Shown: positions 8,781-17,292, counted from the first letter of the stretch. The stretch: DNA of 20,799 nucleotides from Trichomonas tenax (GCA_023091735.1 JALKBU010000914.1:1-20799); one strand, 5' to 3'. Numbers and translations are program-made. The notes: generated by a model from the letters alone, not told the origin.

Positions 8781-11700
8781 CTATGACTTCGAAGATTTCT
8801 GTGACTGTGTTGACTTCTCATCAGCATCGCCCTTCTTCTGTCCTGGTTCGACAACGACGATCTCGCAGTCAGACTCTGCAGCATCAGACTTATTCTCAGC
8901 GGCCTCAGACTTATCCTCTTCTTCCTTATCACCGAGGAGCTCCTTCTCATCTTCCTTCTTAGGATTGGCGCGAACCCAGGCAATAATCTCGTCTACGAAG
9001 ATAAAGATTGTGATCGCGATGAACAAAATAAGGAAGACAATCAACGGACTGTCGTCTGCGAAGTGCTTGTTGAGTACATATTCTACAATGTACAAAACAG
9101 TGGCAACAACAAGCATAACGATCTCCGAGATGATCCAGCACATATTCGGAGCATCATCATGCAACCATGAGAAGTAGAGTGGTGCGAATGACTGAATTGG
9201 AACAATAAGTGATGCAATGACACTAAGTGCAACACTTGCTGCTGTCTGAACTCTAAATGCAGATATGAGGGCTGTGAAGATAAGGCCAAGGCTCAACAAA
9301 CCTTGGACGAAGTGCGTGAGTCTGATCTTTCCTTGAACGAACAAACGATAGCGAGGATTCTCAAGCTCGTAGTTAACAATCTGTTCTGGTGTTTCAGCAC
9401 GTGTCTCAGGTGTGTACCTGATCAAAACGTTCTTGATGACTTCCTTGTAGCAGTTCGTTGGACCTGGCTCGATGTTCTTGAAGATGCCGATGAATTCGAA
9501 GAATGATTCAAGACCGATGGACTTAGAAAGGCGGTAGAGAGCGTTCTGGAGCTCCTCACGCTTCGAGTTAACGAACATGAGATCGAAGTCGCTTTGCTCC
9601 AGCGCAAGCATGAGATCGCGGATGCGGTCGAGAACGACTTGTTGGTCCTTGAGATGGATGAATGCGTGGTTAAGGACGTTGATGAAGACTGTCCATAATG
9701 TTGTGACAGAAATGTTGTCGTTTGGTGTGTCGAAGTATGTCTGGAAGATCTGCGACAAAATTGCGTTCTTGACCTGATCACTGAACTCTCGGTAGAACAT
9801 TGGCCTGTGGAGAGGCTGCGTGATGCATGCGAAGAATGTCTCGATCTTGCTGTCCATGGACAAGAAGTACTGGAAGAAAGCAAGTCTCAAGATATCGTGC
9901 TGTGCGATCTGGTTGCTGCAGCGGTTGAAGATAACGAGGAGATCGTCATACTTTTCGTGTGTGAAGATTGAGTTCTTTGCAGCTGTCGGGTTGACTTCGA
10001 GTGCCGTTTGGACAAATAACAAGAGAACGTCGATGTGATTGTACATCTGGCGCCATCCGAGTTCCTTCGAGAAGATGTCAAGAAGAGTGTTCATGAAGCC
10101 ACGGTTCTCGCGTGAAATGGAGTAAGAGCAGGCATCAACGAAGTACTCATCTGGTGAGAGAGCAACAAGAAGAGAGTTAGAAGCGTCCTGATAAATCTTA
10201 AGAGCGAGGCGATCGTTGATATACTGTTCGATCTCCTTCTTGTATGTTGAGGCGATTCTTTCGACGATTTGAACCTTTTCTGCTTCAGTGACCTTTCTTG
10301 CGAATGTTTCGCGGGAGTACATTTCGCGTGCAAGGTTGAAGATCTTTGGCTCAAGTGGGAGAGAGCGCTGGAGTAAGATTAAGCAGATCTGGAAGACAAA
10401 GTCGCGAGCGACCTGTGCCTTGATCTCTTTCTCGCTGCGAAGGATGAATCCCCAGCAGGCCTTCATTAGTTTGTCGTTCTGGCGCATCAACGGGATGCAA
10501 ATCTCGGAATTCTTCACGAGGAAGTTGAAGAACTCACTGTGGTCCTGGTCAGCGAATGGATCATCCGCGAGAATGATGGAAACTTCGTATGTCTGTTCTG
10601 GTGTGAGCCTGAGCGTGTTTGTTGTGAGGTAAGGAACGATGATTGTGACATAGAATGGAGCACGCATCGATTCTGGGAAAAGAAGCAAAAGATTTGGTGT
10701 CTTGAGGAATGGAATGTAAAAGTCTGTGTACAAGTTCTTGTGATTGTTGAGTTCGTTTGGAGAAAGGCGCTCAGAGACAGCCTGGAAGAGAGAAATCTGT
10801 GTTGAGAATGAGAGATGGTTGAACTCAAGGAACTCGCATGGAACTGTTGAAGAAATGAACTTAACGAAGTCAACGAGCGGTGTAACGTTGCGCTCTGACT
10901 CGTTGAGTTTGCGCTTCAAGTATTCCTCGAACATTGCCTGGCACATCTCCTTCTTCTTCGTGTCTGTGAATGGAATGATCTTGTGGAGGATGAGCTCGAG
11001 GACATCATCGTCAGAGAGGATGAACTGACGGAGGCGGTCATCGATGATATAGTTGTCGAAGTTAATTGTGAAAATACGCTTGAAATTCTTCGCTGTTGGA
11101 TCATCAGACTCGAACTGAAGGAGGAAGAAACTTGGTGGAAGGCCGAGGAAGAACTCAACGATTTTGCTGACATCTTCGTCGAGAAGAAGATTATCAAGCA
11201 AACGTTCGTTGAGACCAGAAATAATCTTCTTCTTTTCAATCGGAATCGTGCCGTATAAGTGGAGGACGATGAATTTGATGAGAAGCTGAGAAGATTCTGT
11301 GAACTTGCACCATTTCTTGTTTTCGAATAATTTATCAAAGTTTGTAATAAAGAATTCCTTGAATTTGGCCGCGATTTCCGGATTTGTATCAAGAATGTTA
11401 ACGAACATTTCATCACCGGTCAGAACAACGAAGTCAACGAACGTTTGAACATTTGATTTTCCGAGATAGATCTGCTGGAAGAACTGTGTAAGGAATGGAA
11501 TATAGAGCGGCTTCAGGGTCTGGATCTGTTCTGGCTTCAATTGGTCCATAACTTCTGTAATAATATAATTAATTAATTCTGGTGTGTTTTCAATGAATCC
11601 GTACCACCTTCTGTCGGAGAAAAAGTCATCAAAGAAGTTGATAATGTATTCTTTGAAGATATTTAAGCTTTCCTCAGAGCCACGGAACTGAGCCTGCAAA

Positions 11701-12296
11701 AATTCGTCGGGGAACGGAAGTTCCTTGTTTCTGTTGAGCTCCTGAATGAGAAAGTTTATGTTTTGATATCTGTGAAATTCTAAGATTAAAGTCCAATATT
11801 CGATCACATTTTTCACGTAAATACTAACCATTTGCTTGTCAGGAAGAGAGTCATCGACCTGGCGAGCTCCACGTGGCTTTGGCTTGGCTCCCTGGAAGAA
11901 AGCGAGAGTTTTCGTTTTTTCCTGCGCTATCTGTAGGTCCTCAGTAAAAGACGGATAAACTTCTGCTACCTTCGTTGCGAGGTTGTCGTTGTAAGGAATA
12001 TCGTTAATTATGAAAATCTCGACCAAGAAAAATTCAACTGTTAAAGCCGGAGTTTCAGACCTTCTCGCTGAATCGAGGAGCGCCCTGACTTCGGCAACAG
12101 GATCTTGGCAAAATCTCTTGACTGTTATCGCGCAGTAGTGAAGAATTGGAATGAAATCATCTGATTCTGCAATCTTTTTGAATTTCAATTTAGGAACTTG
12201 AATAGAAGAATTTAATATACTAACGACAGCATCGAGGTTACCTGGAGCAACCGGTTCGCTTTCCGGAGCTGGAGTGCGTCTGCTGCGTCTGCTCAT
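8781..12296 (-). CDS. Large helical-repeat protein with four C-terminal membrane segments
   Basis: The 1171-residue reading starts at ATG 12296 (MSRRSRRTPAP). The frame stays open six codons further to a TTG, but an Inr-like TCACTTTT lies inside that extension, so the ATG is preferred. The first 25 residues are basic and Pro-rich. Residues about 30-990 are helical. Three tandem units start near residues 214, 312 and 405 (FKEYIINFFDDFF, FKEFFITNFDKLF, FKRIFTINFDNYI). Four hydrophobic segments lie at about 996-1108 (starting FVQGLLSLGLIFTALISAF, ending FLILFIAITIFIFVDEI). A 63-residue Lys/Glu/Ser-rich tail follows, ending SQKSSKS. There is no signal peptide, so it is probably a tail-anchored-like multipass protein with a large cytosolic scaffold. 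I do not recognise the family; no catalytic motif was seen. The relatively GC-rich codon use suggests good expression. Confidence 0.8.
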   Translation of the reverse strand: MSRRSRRTPAPESEPVAPGNLDAVVSILNSSIQVPKLKFKKIAESDDFIPILHYCAITVKRFCQDPVAEVRALLDSARRSETPALTVEFFLVEIFIINDIPYNDNLATKVAEVYPSFTEDLQIAQEKTKTLAFFQGAKPKPRGARQVDDSLPDKQMVSIYVKNVIEYWTLILEFHRYQNINFLIQELNRNKELPFPDEFLQAQFRGSEESLNIFKEYIINFFDDFFSDRRWYGFIENTPELINYIITEVMDQLKPEQIQTLKPLYIPFLTQFFQQIYLGKSNVQTFVDFVVLTGDEMFVNILDTNPEIAAKFKEFFITNFDKLFENKKWCKFTESSQLLIKFIVLHLYGTIPIEKKKIISGLNERLLDNLLLDEDVSKIVEFFLGLPPSFFLLQFESDDPTAKNFKRIFTINFDNYIIDDRLRQFILSDDDVLELILHKIIPFTDTKKKEMCQAMFEEYLKRKLNESERNVTPLVDFVKFISSTVPCEFLEFNHLSFSTQISLFQAVSERLSPNELNNHKNLYTDFYIPFLKTPNLLLLFPESMRAPFYVTIIVPYLTTNTLRLTPEQTYEVSIILADDPFADQDHSEFFNFLVKNSEICIPLMRQNDKLMKACWGFILRSEKEIKAQVARDFVFQICLILLQRSLPLEPKIFNLAREMYSRETFARKVTEAEKVQIVERIASTYKKEIEQYINDRLALKIYQDASNSLLVALSPDEYFVDACSYSISRENRGFMNTLLDIFSKELGWRQMYNHIDVLLLFVQTALEVNPTAAKNSIFTHEKYDDLLVIFNRCSNQIAQHDILRLAFFQYFLSMDSKIETFFACITQPLHRPMFYREFSDQVKNAILSQIFQTYFDTPNDNISVTTLWTVFINVLNHAFIHLKDQQVVLDRIRDLMLALEQSDFDLMFVNSKREELQNALYRLSKSIGLESFFEFIGIFKNIEPGPTNCYKEVIKNVLIRYTPETRAETPEQIVNYELENPRYRLFVQGKIRLTHFVQGLLSLGLIFTALISAFRVQTAASVALSVIASLIVPIQSFAPLYFSWLHDDAPNMCWIISEIVMLVVATVLYIVEYVLNKHFADDSPLIVFLILFIAITIFIFVDEIIAWVRANPKKEDEKELLGDKEEEDKSEAAENKSDAAESDCEIVVVEPGQKKGDADEKSTQSQKSSKS

Positions 12297-12303
12297 ATTG
12301 AAT

Positions 12304-12311
12304 AAAAGTGA
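12304..12311 (-). promoter_or_regulatory. Inr-like start site deciding the start of the 1171-residue gene
   Basis: The minus strand reads TCACTTTT with A+1 at 12309, 13 nt before the ATG at 12296. Short leaders of this size are typical of trichomonad genes. The site overlaps the in-frame TTG extension and therefore argues against translation from it. Confidence 0.65.
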
Positions 12312-12908
12312 CAACCAAACGGAAACAGTTGTAAATTATTTTCCGTTTAAAATAAACAAAAATCGTAACAACATTGTATCTTCTTTAGATTCCATATTTA
12401 GATTTTCTATCTTATATGCATGCTATTTTTATCGATATTTTGATGAAATATAACATATTTGAATTTCTGCCATGTAAATTATCTCTTTTTGACATATTTT
12501 ATGTTCATTACAACAAAGCTTTGGAGCCTCATAATCACATTGCTTCGATACAAAATAAACAAATTTTGATTGATTTGCTTTTAGAATCTTTAATATTTGA
12601 TGTTATTTCGATGTTTTTAAATTATTCTAAAATGTTAAACAATTAGTATCAAAAGACGATTTTAATACTATTATTTAAATGACAAAGCCAAATTCTTAAA
12701 TTTGATATTAATTGAAAATATATCAAATATTTCAAAAACGAACCTCATTTCGATTAGCTTAGTCCATAGATTGGCATTTGAGAAGTTTAAATTAATGCAA
12801 AGCAAAAGAAAAAGAAAATCAAATAAAAAAATAAGGAAAGGTAATCAAAAAATGTATCATAAATCAACAATTTAAAGTAACATATATAATATGAAAGTCA
12901 ATTGGTGC
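12312..12908. other. AT-rich intergenic spacer
   Basis: Separates the large membrane-protein gene from PTEN. A plus-strand open frame of 76 codons (12416-12646, MHAIFIDILMKYNIFEF) is rich in Ile, Leu, Phe and Asn. It has no recognisable motif and no clear Inr, so I treat it as chance or a remnant. No RNA gene or repeat was identified. Confidence 0.4.
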
Positions 12909-13865
12909 TTATTCTCTTGATGAATATACGACCATCCTGAAATCATCAGAAAATGTCTTGTCCTTGCAGATTTTGTCGATATCAGCCTTGCAGAACTCTT
13001 CCTCTGGACGAATAAATTGCGAGTTGAACCACACATACCAAATGTTCTTTCCTCCCTTGACAGCTGCAATGCGAAAGTCACCAGAGTACATCGGAAGCTG
13101 GGTTCCAAGGTCATAAGTCAATGTTTCGTGAGTATGATCTTTATCAGGAACTCCATTCACTCCGTGGGCCTCAATTTCCACCTTCGGGTCATCCGGAATA
13201 GACCTGAAGACGATCGATAGCGAGCGGGTGAAATATTTCTTCGGAACATTCTTGAACACGACTTTTGTCACTCGCGCGGCGTGTGGCTGAAATACATTCT
13301 GTATCGGAAGGTTTAAGGCGAGGTACTGCTCGTAGTAGAGGACATAACGCCTCTGGGACGGGATGGTCACACCTTTATCGTCTCGTGTACGTTTTCTTCC
13401 GTAAAACCGAAGAGACTCAATCGCATGCTCGAAAGTGTGCATGTGAATCATTAGCGCGCAAATCATGACTCCAGTTCTTCCCTTTCCAGCCTTGCAGTGG
13501 ATAACAACGATATTTTGCGGATCTTTGTCCAAAAAATCCTTAGCATGGATGCAGAGCTGCCTGATCCTGTCGAACTTCGGTGGGTTGTGGTCTTCGAACG
13601 GATAACAGCTAACACGACCTTCAAAAACAGACTTATCATAGGATCTTTCTGAACAGAGATTGTAAATCCAGTACTTGTTTCCATGCCTCTCATCAAGGAA
13701 TTTCTTGACTACTGAAAAGTCGTTTCGATATAAAGATTCGAAACCGGAAGCAGGATATCCCATAGCGATGATTCTATCACCAACATAGGAAAGATCCAAA
13801 TCGTAGTCACCCTCTTGAAGACGGCGCTTGTTTAATGAGACTTTGCCTCGAACCCAGTTAAGCAT
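12909..13865 (-). CDS. PTEN: PTEN phosphatidylinositol 3,4,5-trisphosphate 3-phosphatase
   Basis: Intact 318-residue PTEN orthologue that removes the 3-phosphate of PIP3 at the plasma membrane, opposing PI3-kinase. The basic lipid-binding N terminus is present (NKRRLQ at 12-17, then YDLDLSYV). The WPD-loop equivalent is EDHNPP with Asp92. The P-loop is HCKAGKGRTG at 123-132 with nucleophile Cys124 and Arg130. The TI loop is VTIPSQRRYV at about 166-175. These catalytic residues fall at the same numbers as in human PTEN, and Cys71, the redox partner of Cys124, is also kept (NLCSER). Both P-loop lysines that favour PIP3 are present. A C2-like beta domain fills about 188-318. The protein ends there, without the long phosphorylated tail and PDZ-binding end of human PTEN (403 residues), so tail-based autoinhibition is probably missing. 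No intron is needed. Confidence 0.96.
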   Translation of the reverse strand: MLNWVRGKVSLNKRRLQEGDYDLDLSYVGDRIIAMGYPASGFESLYRNDFSVVKKFLDERHGNKYWIYNLCSERSYDKSVFEGRVSCYPFEDHNPPKFDRIRQLCIHAKDFLDKDPQNIVVIHCKAGKGRTGVMICALMIHMHTFEHAIESLRFYGRKRTRDDKGVTIPSQRRYVLYYEQYLALNLPIQNVFQPHAARVTKVVFKNVPKKYFTRSLSIVFRSIPDDPKVEIEAHGVNGVPDKDHTHETLTYDLGTQLPMYSGDFRIAAVKGGKNIWYVWFNSQFIRPEEEFCKADIDKICKDKTFSDDFRMVVYSSRE

Positions 13866-13874
13866 CCAAAAAGT

Positions 13875-13889
13875 TTAAAAAAGTGCCAT
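13875..13889 (-). other. Four-codon upstream open reading frame before PTEN
   Basis: The minus strand reads ATG GCA CTT TTT TAA, ending 9 nt before the PTEN ATG and in the same frame. It lies downstream of the Inr-like site, so it would be in the mRNA if that site is used. It could lower PTEN translation, or transcription could start downstream of it. Confidence 0.4.
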
Positions 13890-13891
13890 TT

Positions 13892-13899
13892 AAAAGTGA
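13892..13899 (-). promoter_or_regulatory. Inr-like start site for PTEN
   Basis: The minus strand reads TCACTTTT with A+1 at 13897, 32 nt before the ATG at 13865. The same eight bases form the Inr-like site of the gene at 12296. Confidence 0.6.
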
Positions 13900-13994
13900 C
13901 GGGCAAGTAATGATAGAACCAAAATCTTTCATTTTTGGAGCTCTCTTTAGCGAGGGAAAACTGATTCCACAATTAAAATTCTCGAATGTAAAGA

Positions 13995-14044
13995 TAATAT
14001 TTTGTCATATGTCATGTAATCAATGTGTACATGACAAAATATTA
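13995..14044. repeat. 14-bp perfect inverted repeat upstream of PTEN
   Basis: TAATATTTTGTCAT (13995-14008) is an exact reverse complement of 14031-14044, with a 22-base loop. The loop and flank repeat ATGTCATGTA and ACATGTCA words, similar to the repeat units upstream of the gene at 2582. It is about 100-150 bases before the PTEN Inr, so a regulatory palindrome is possible. Confidence 0.5.
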
Positions 14045-14304
14045 ATCTACATGTCATCATTTATAAAATGCTTTATTATATCAAGCTGAGGACAAGTCAA
14101 TGAAAGTAAGAACTTTGTCAACATCTTGGGTATTGTTTGTTGCATTGATCAGAAAAAAAAAATCGTTGATTTATATGTGAAATTATATGGAGTTGTGATC
14201 ATTGTTTGTAAGTTCCAATACCCTACATCTTAAATGCTTGCTTTGAAGGTAATATTCTTAACAATTCAAATAAAAATAAATCAGGTAGTATCTTTTTGTA
14301 CTCT

Positions 14305-14321
14305 AGAGCACTTCGTGCTCT
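14305..14321. repeat. Short hairpin with CTTCG apex
   Basis: AGAGCAC, loop TTC, GTGCTCT: a perfect 7-bp stem. A similar hairpin follows at 14339-14357 (CAAACG, loop TACTTCG, CGTTTG) and another lies at 18762-18807; all have CTTCG at or near the apex. Confidence 0.6.
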
Positions 14322-14415
14322 TGCGCATTACACGGGAGCAAACGTACTTCGCGTTTGGTTATATTTTAAAAAAATGCAAATAATGATGAATATTCGTGAT
14401 ACTTTCGAATGAATT

Positions 14416-14473
14416 AGGTAAAATTTGTTAACTGCATAGCTTAAGCAGCAAATTGGCTAACAAATTATTACCT
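14416..14473. repeat. 58-base stem-loop
   Basis: AGGTAAAATTTGTTA pairs with TAACAAATTATTACCT with one bulge, and inside it CTGC (14432-14435) pairs with GCAG (14445-14448). It could fold as DNA cruciform or RNA. Confidence 0.5.
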
Positions 14474-14643
14474 TAAAACAAAAAATGAGAAAACCAAAAT
14501 GCTTGATAAAGCTTCGTGTTTTCTGTCACTTTTAGGTTGCCCTGGTGTTTTCGAAAAATTACCCTTTTAGCAGGCATATAGACTCGCATGCATGTAGCAA
14601 TGCTGTATGCAGAATATTTCTGGAAAATTCAAACCGAAAACCA

Positions 14644-14680
14644 AACCGCAAAACATAGCCGCCATCCTATGTTTTCGGTT
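14644..14680. repeat. 37-base stem-loop
   Basis: AACCGCAAAACATAG (14644-14658) pairs with CTATGTTTTCGGTT (14667-14680) over 14 pairs with a single bulged C; the loop is 8 bases. Confidence 0.55.
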
Positions 14681-15026
14681 ATTTGAGTGAAACACGACGA
14701 TAGACATATTTTTTGTTTTGTCACCTTTTTGCATGTTTTTCATATTTCCCTTCTGTTTACGATGTTTGGCGAAATTTTGAATTTATACTTAAAAATAACG
14801 CACTTTTCCATCAAAATTGGAGTATTTTAGCAGAGAATTTGGAAATTGAAATATGAGAAAAATCAAATTATGTAATGATATTTGTTTTATATGTCAATAT
14901 TAGTGAATATTCTATGATATAAGAAACCTCATTATTCAGTATTTCACGCAAAAAATCAAAAATAATTATTAAGGTTCTAAATTGCAAGATATAACAAAAC
15001 ACAGCGACAAAACTCTCAATTTTAAA

Positions 15027-15060
15027 AATTTGGCTTTCCATTTAAAAACAAAGCCAAATT
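15027..15060. repeat. 11-bp perfect inverted repeat
   Basis: AATTTGGCTTT (15027-15037) and AAAGCCAAATT (15050-15060) are exact reverse complements around a 12-base loop. The shared TTGGCTT core also occurs in the foldback element's central hairpin (15693-15709). Confidence 0.6.
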
Positions 15061-15183
15061 AGAACGGGGTATGATAATATTACAAAAAGTGACACAATTA
15101 CATATCAGATTTGATGATTTTCTGACATGTAAAATGTCATAATATAAGGGGGGGGGGGGTATCTAAAACCGTCTGTCATTTTT

Positions 15184-15318
15184 TTAATATAAATGAAAAC
15201 ATTTGCTATTATTGACTCTGGAAGGCTCGACTATGGATTGGCTTGGGCCTTATCATAGTGCTTCGTTGGATTAGCAAACCAGTCCATAGTTGAGTCTTCC
15301 AGAGTCAAACGTCGAAAT
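15184..15318 (+). repeat. Left 135-bp arm of the foldback element
   Basis: Exact inverted copy of 15767-15901. It is itself nearly self-complementary: 15214-15244 pairs with 15276-15306 at 27 of 31 positions, three of the other four being G-T wobbles. The loop contains CATAGTGCTTCG. Confidence 0.95.
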
Positions 15319-15670
15319 CTCATTTCATTCACTTTTTTTGTTAAAATAGTACACAATGAGTATTATCTACTGTATAATTATCCGATGTTGATCATAAATT
15401 TTTGATTAAAATTGAATTTTGCAGATTTCATTCAAATTCGCTTTTATGCATCAGGATTAATTTGAGAGGCTCTTATGTCTATTTTCCATTACAATACAAA
15501 AATCATTTTTGTTCAATATTGAAGTTTAGAAGTTTAGAATTATGTGATTTAATTTAAAATTTAATTATAGATATAATGAATATAAACTCTGTCATGTAGC
15601 GTCAGCTCTCTATATTTTTTGCTTTTCATAGCCTTTTAGTCGGAATATTTCGACGATTTTCGAATTTCGA

Positions 15671-15751
15671 CTCTGAAAGGCAAAATCATGGATTGGCTTG
15701 CTAAGCCAACGAGGATTTATCCAATACAGCCCATGATTTTGCTTTTCAGAG
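15671..15751. repeat. Central hairpin module of the foldback element
   Basis: 15671-15691 (starting CTCTGAAAGGC) pairs with 15731-15751 at 20 of 21 positions. The loop carries a second perfect hairpin, TTGGCTT GCT AAGCCAA (15693-15709). The module shares ATGGATTGGCTTG and a GACTCTG-AAGGC start with the arms, so it is a diverged relative of them. A flanking segment beginning TTTGCTTTTCA recurs directly at about 15619-15657 and 15738-15776. Confidence 0.85.
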
Positions 15752-15766
15752 CCTTCTAGTAGGGAA

Positions 15767-15901
15767 ATTTCGACGTTTGACTCTGGAAGACTCAACTATG
15801 GACTGGTTTGCTAATCCAACGAAGCACTATGATAAGGCCCAAGCCAATCCATAGTCGAGCCTTCCAGAGTCAATAATAGCAAATGTTTTCATTTATATTA
15901 A
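15767..15901 (-). repeat. Right 135-bp arm of the foldback element
   Basis: Exact reverse complement of the left arm, with no mismatch over 135 bases. Such identity points to recent insertion or to ongoing gene conversion between arms. Confidence 0.95.
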
Positions 15902-15904
15902 GCA

Positions 15905-16869
15905 ATATTCTATGAGAGCAATGTAAAAACAACAATCTTTGATACAAAAACGGAACCAGATAATTCCAGATTGGCAAAATTTGTTGAAATTGAAAATGCT
16001 GAAGAAATCTTTAAAAAATTAATAGTTTATGCCCAATTAATATAGGCAATGAAAAGATAAATTCAGTTCCTTCTTCATCTAAATTCACACATTCAAGGAC
16101 ACCAATAACTCAACTTCCATATCATGCAACGAAATCAATTACATAAATCAATATAATGAATTCGTTTATATCAGCAAAGAAAATAGAAATTCCTTCAACT
16201 CCTTCAATAACAGAAATTTATTCAACTCCTTCAAGAACAGTAATTCCTCCGAGAACACCTGTTCCGTCAATATCAATGGAGCTCATACAAATTCCTTTGC
16301 AAACGCCGTCCAGAACTGTGGAACCTGGTGCTGAAACAACAATTGTCAAAATCACAGTTGAATCACTCACTGAAACATTGACAACAAGTGAAACAATTAC
16401 AGAAACTAACTCTTCACATTATACATACTCAACAATTTACTCTTCTTCTTCATCGTCATCAAATGTAACTGAAACTTATGTCAATTTTACAGTTGAGATT
16501 AACACATTCATTACAATCGAAACAATAGTTGTTATTCTGAAAGAAACAGAAGTCGTAATTGATATCAGAGATATTCCAAAACAAGAAGAATCAAAGAAAG
16601 AAGGAATGAAAGATATTACTTTGATTTTACTTGTAATCTTTTCTTTGGTATCAATATTGTGTATTCCACTTTTGGGAGTTTTCTTGTATAGAAGAAATCG
16701 CAATATTGAAGCAAGTGCTGATGAAACAGCGGAAGAGGTTTCAGATGGATCGATAGAATTTGTTCGTGATGAAACAAAAGAAAACTTCACATTTACTGTC
16801 GAAAAATCTATCGAACACTCAGATAACTCTGATAAAGAAGATGAACAAATATTCAAAGATGTATTTTAA
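15905..16869 (+). pseudogene. 3' half of a trichomonad surface-protein gene (stalk, membrane anchor, tail)
   Basis: Reading begins right after the foldback element with 46 open codons (including TEPDNSRLAKFVEIENAEEI), then a TAG and frame change near 16043. It continues as KINSVPSSSKFTHSRTP, hits a TAA at 16144, and is then open from 16156 to 16869 (237 codons from an ATG). That last part has a Pro/Ser/Thr stalk with repeated TPSRT (residues about 10-60), a Ser/Thr-rich region with NVTE and NFT glycosylation sites, a membrane helix at about 154-177 (LILLVIFSLVSILCIPLLGV), a YRRNR stop-transfer and an acidic cytosolic tail. This is the C-terminal plan of large trichomonad adhesin-like surface proteins. 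Without a signal peptide the open part alone should not reach the surface, so the gene looks dead. Confidence 0.65.
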
Positions 16870-17271
16870 TTCTTGTGTTTCGAAAATTAAATGCGGCTAT
16901 TTTTTATCATAAAAGTAGATCTTACTACCTAGTTTTGCCACAGCTTGTGCTTCCGCTGTTTAATTTTAGAGGGAAATATTTCATCGATAGATATTTCATC
17001 TTTTATTTCGTTTGATGAGAAAATCAAATTGATCGATCAAAAATAACAATGATGAACTCCTGAAATAAATGATGAACTAATACGTCAATTCTCAATATAT
17101 GATCAATGCTTTAAAGTTTATCGTAATGAATAGATTATAAAGATATATCAACTTTTGATTGACTGATTAATCCTTTATATGGAATTAATTAATCGTTTCC
17201 ATGTCTAACCATTAGTGCATGAATAATAAATCGTCGAATTATAGAAAGCGAATCACCAATGGAAATAAATA
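16870..17271. other. Spacer between two surface-protein remnants
   Basis: AT-rich with no gene. Contains a direct repeat ATATTTCATC (16976-17001, two copies five bases apart). At 17046-17130 it has several TGATGAAC/T words like those in the ankyrin pseudogene spacers. TCACCAATGG near 17252 has an Inr-like start but opens only a six-codon frame. Confidence 0.4.
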
Positions 17272-17292
17272 GTGAATAACGATAGAAAGTGT

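Larger units (their letters stand above)
14045..15183. other. Non-coding, hairpin-rich region
   Basis: No gene is supported in about 1.1 kb. The stretch carries many stem-loops: 14305-14321, 14339-14357, 14416-14473, 14488-14524, 14589-14611, 14644-14680, 15027-15060 and 15123-15139. It also has a run of 12 G's at 15148-15159, just before the foldback element. Composition is AT-rich otherwise. It may be a decayed transposon, or hold structured RNA; no known RNA family was recognised. Confidence 0.45.
15184..15901. mobile_element. Non-autonomous foldback (long inverted-repeat) element
   Basis: A 718-base unit bounded by two 135-bp arms that are perfect reverse complements (15184-15318 and 15767-15901) with 448 bases between. 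Both outer ends are TTAA. This may be the arm end or a TTAA target-site duplication of the piggyBac kind; because TTAA is palindromic the two cannot be told apart. The interior has no convincing protein, only a further hairpin module. It lies directly before the first readable codon (15905) of a broken surface-protein gene. It matches the general form of foldback or MITE-like elements moved by a transposase encoded elsewhere. No known family name was recognised. Confidence 0.75.

Noticed and set aside
9422..9883. Long Ser/Arg-rich open frame opposite in phase to the large gene, with several similar ones at 8732-11416
   Set aside because: They overlap the 1171-residue gene in other frames, with biased composition typical of shadow frames of a GC-richer gene.
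12297..12314. Six-codon N-terminal extension of the large gene from a TTG
   Set aside because: An Inr-like site lies inside it and nuclear genes use ATG; the start was set at 12296.
15610..15795. 61-codon minus-strand frame inside the foldback element
   Set aside because: It is made of the hairpin module itself; composition and position show no sign of a protein.
14906..15916. AATATTCTATGA on both sides of the foldback element as a target-site duplication
   Set aside because: The left copy is almost 270 bases from the arm, and a 12-base AT-rich match is likely by chance in 20 kb.
16476..16856. 126-codon minus-strand frame opposite the surface-protein tail
   Set aside because: Antisense shadow; the plus-strand reading has a clear stalk, membrane helix and acidic tail.
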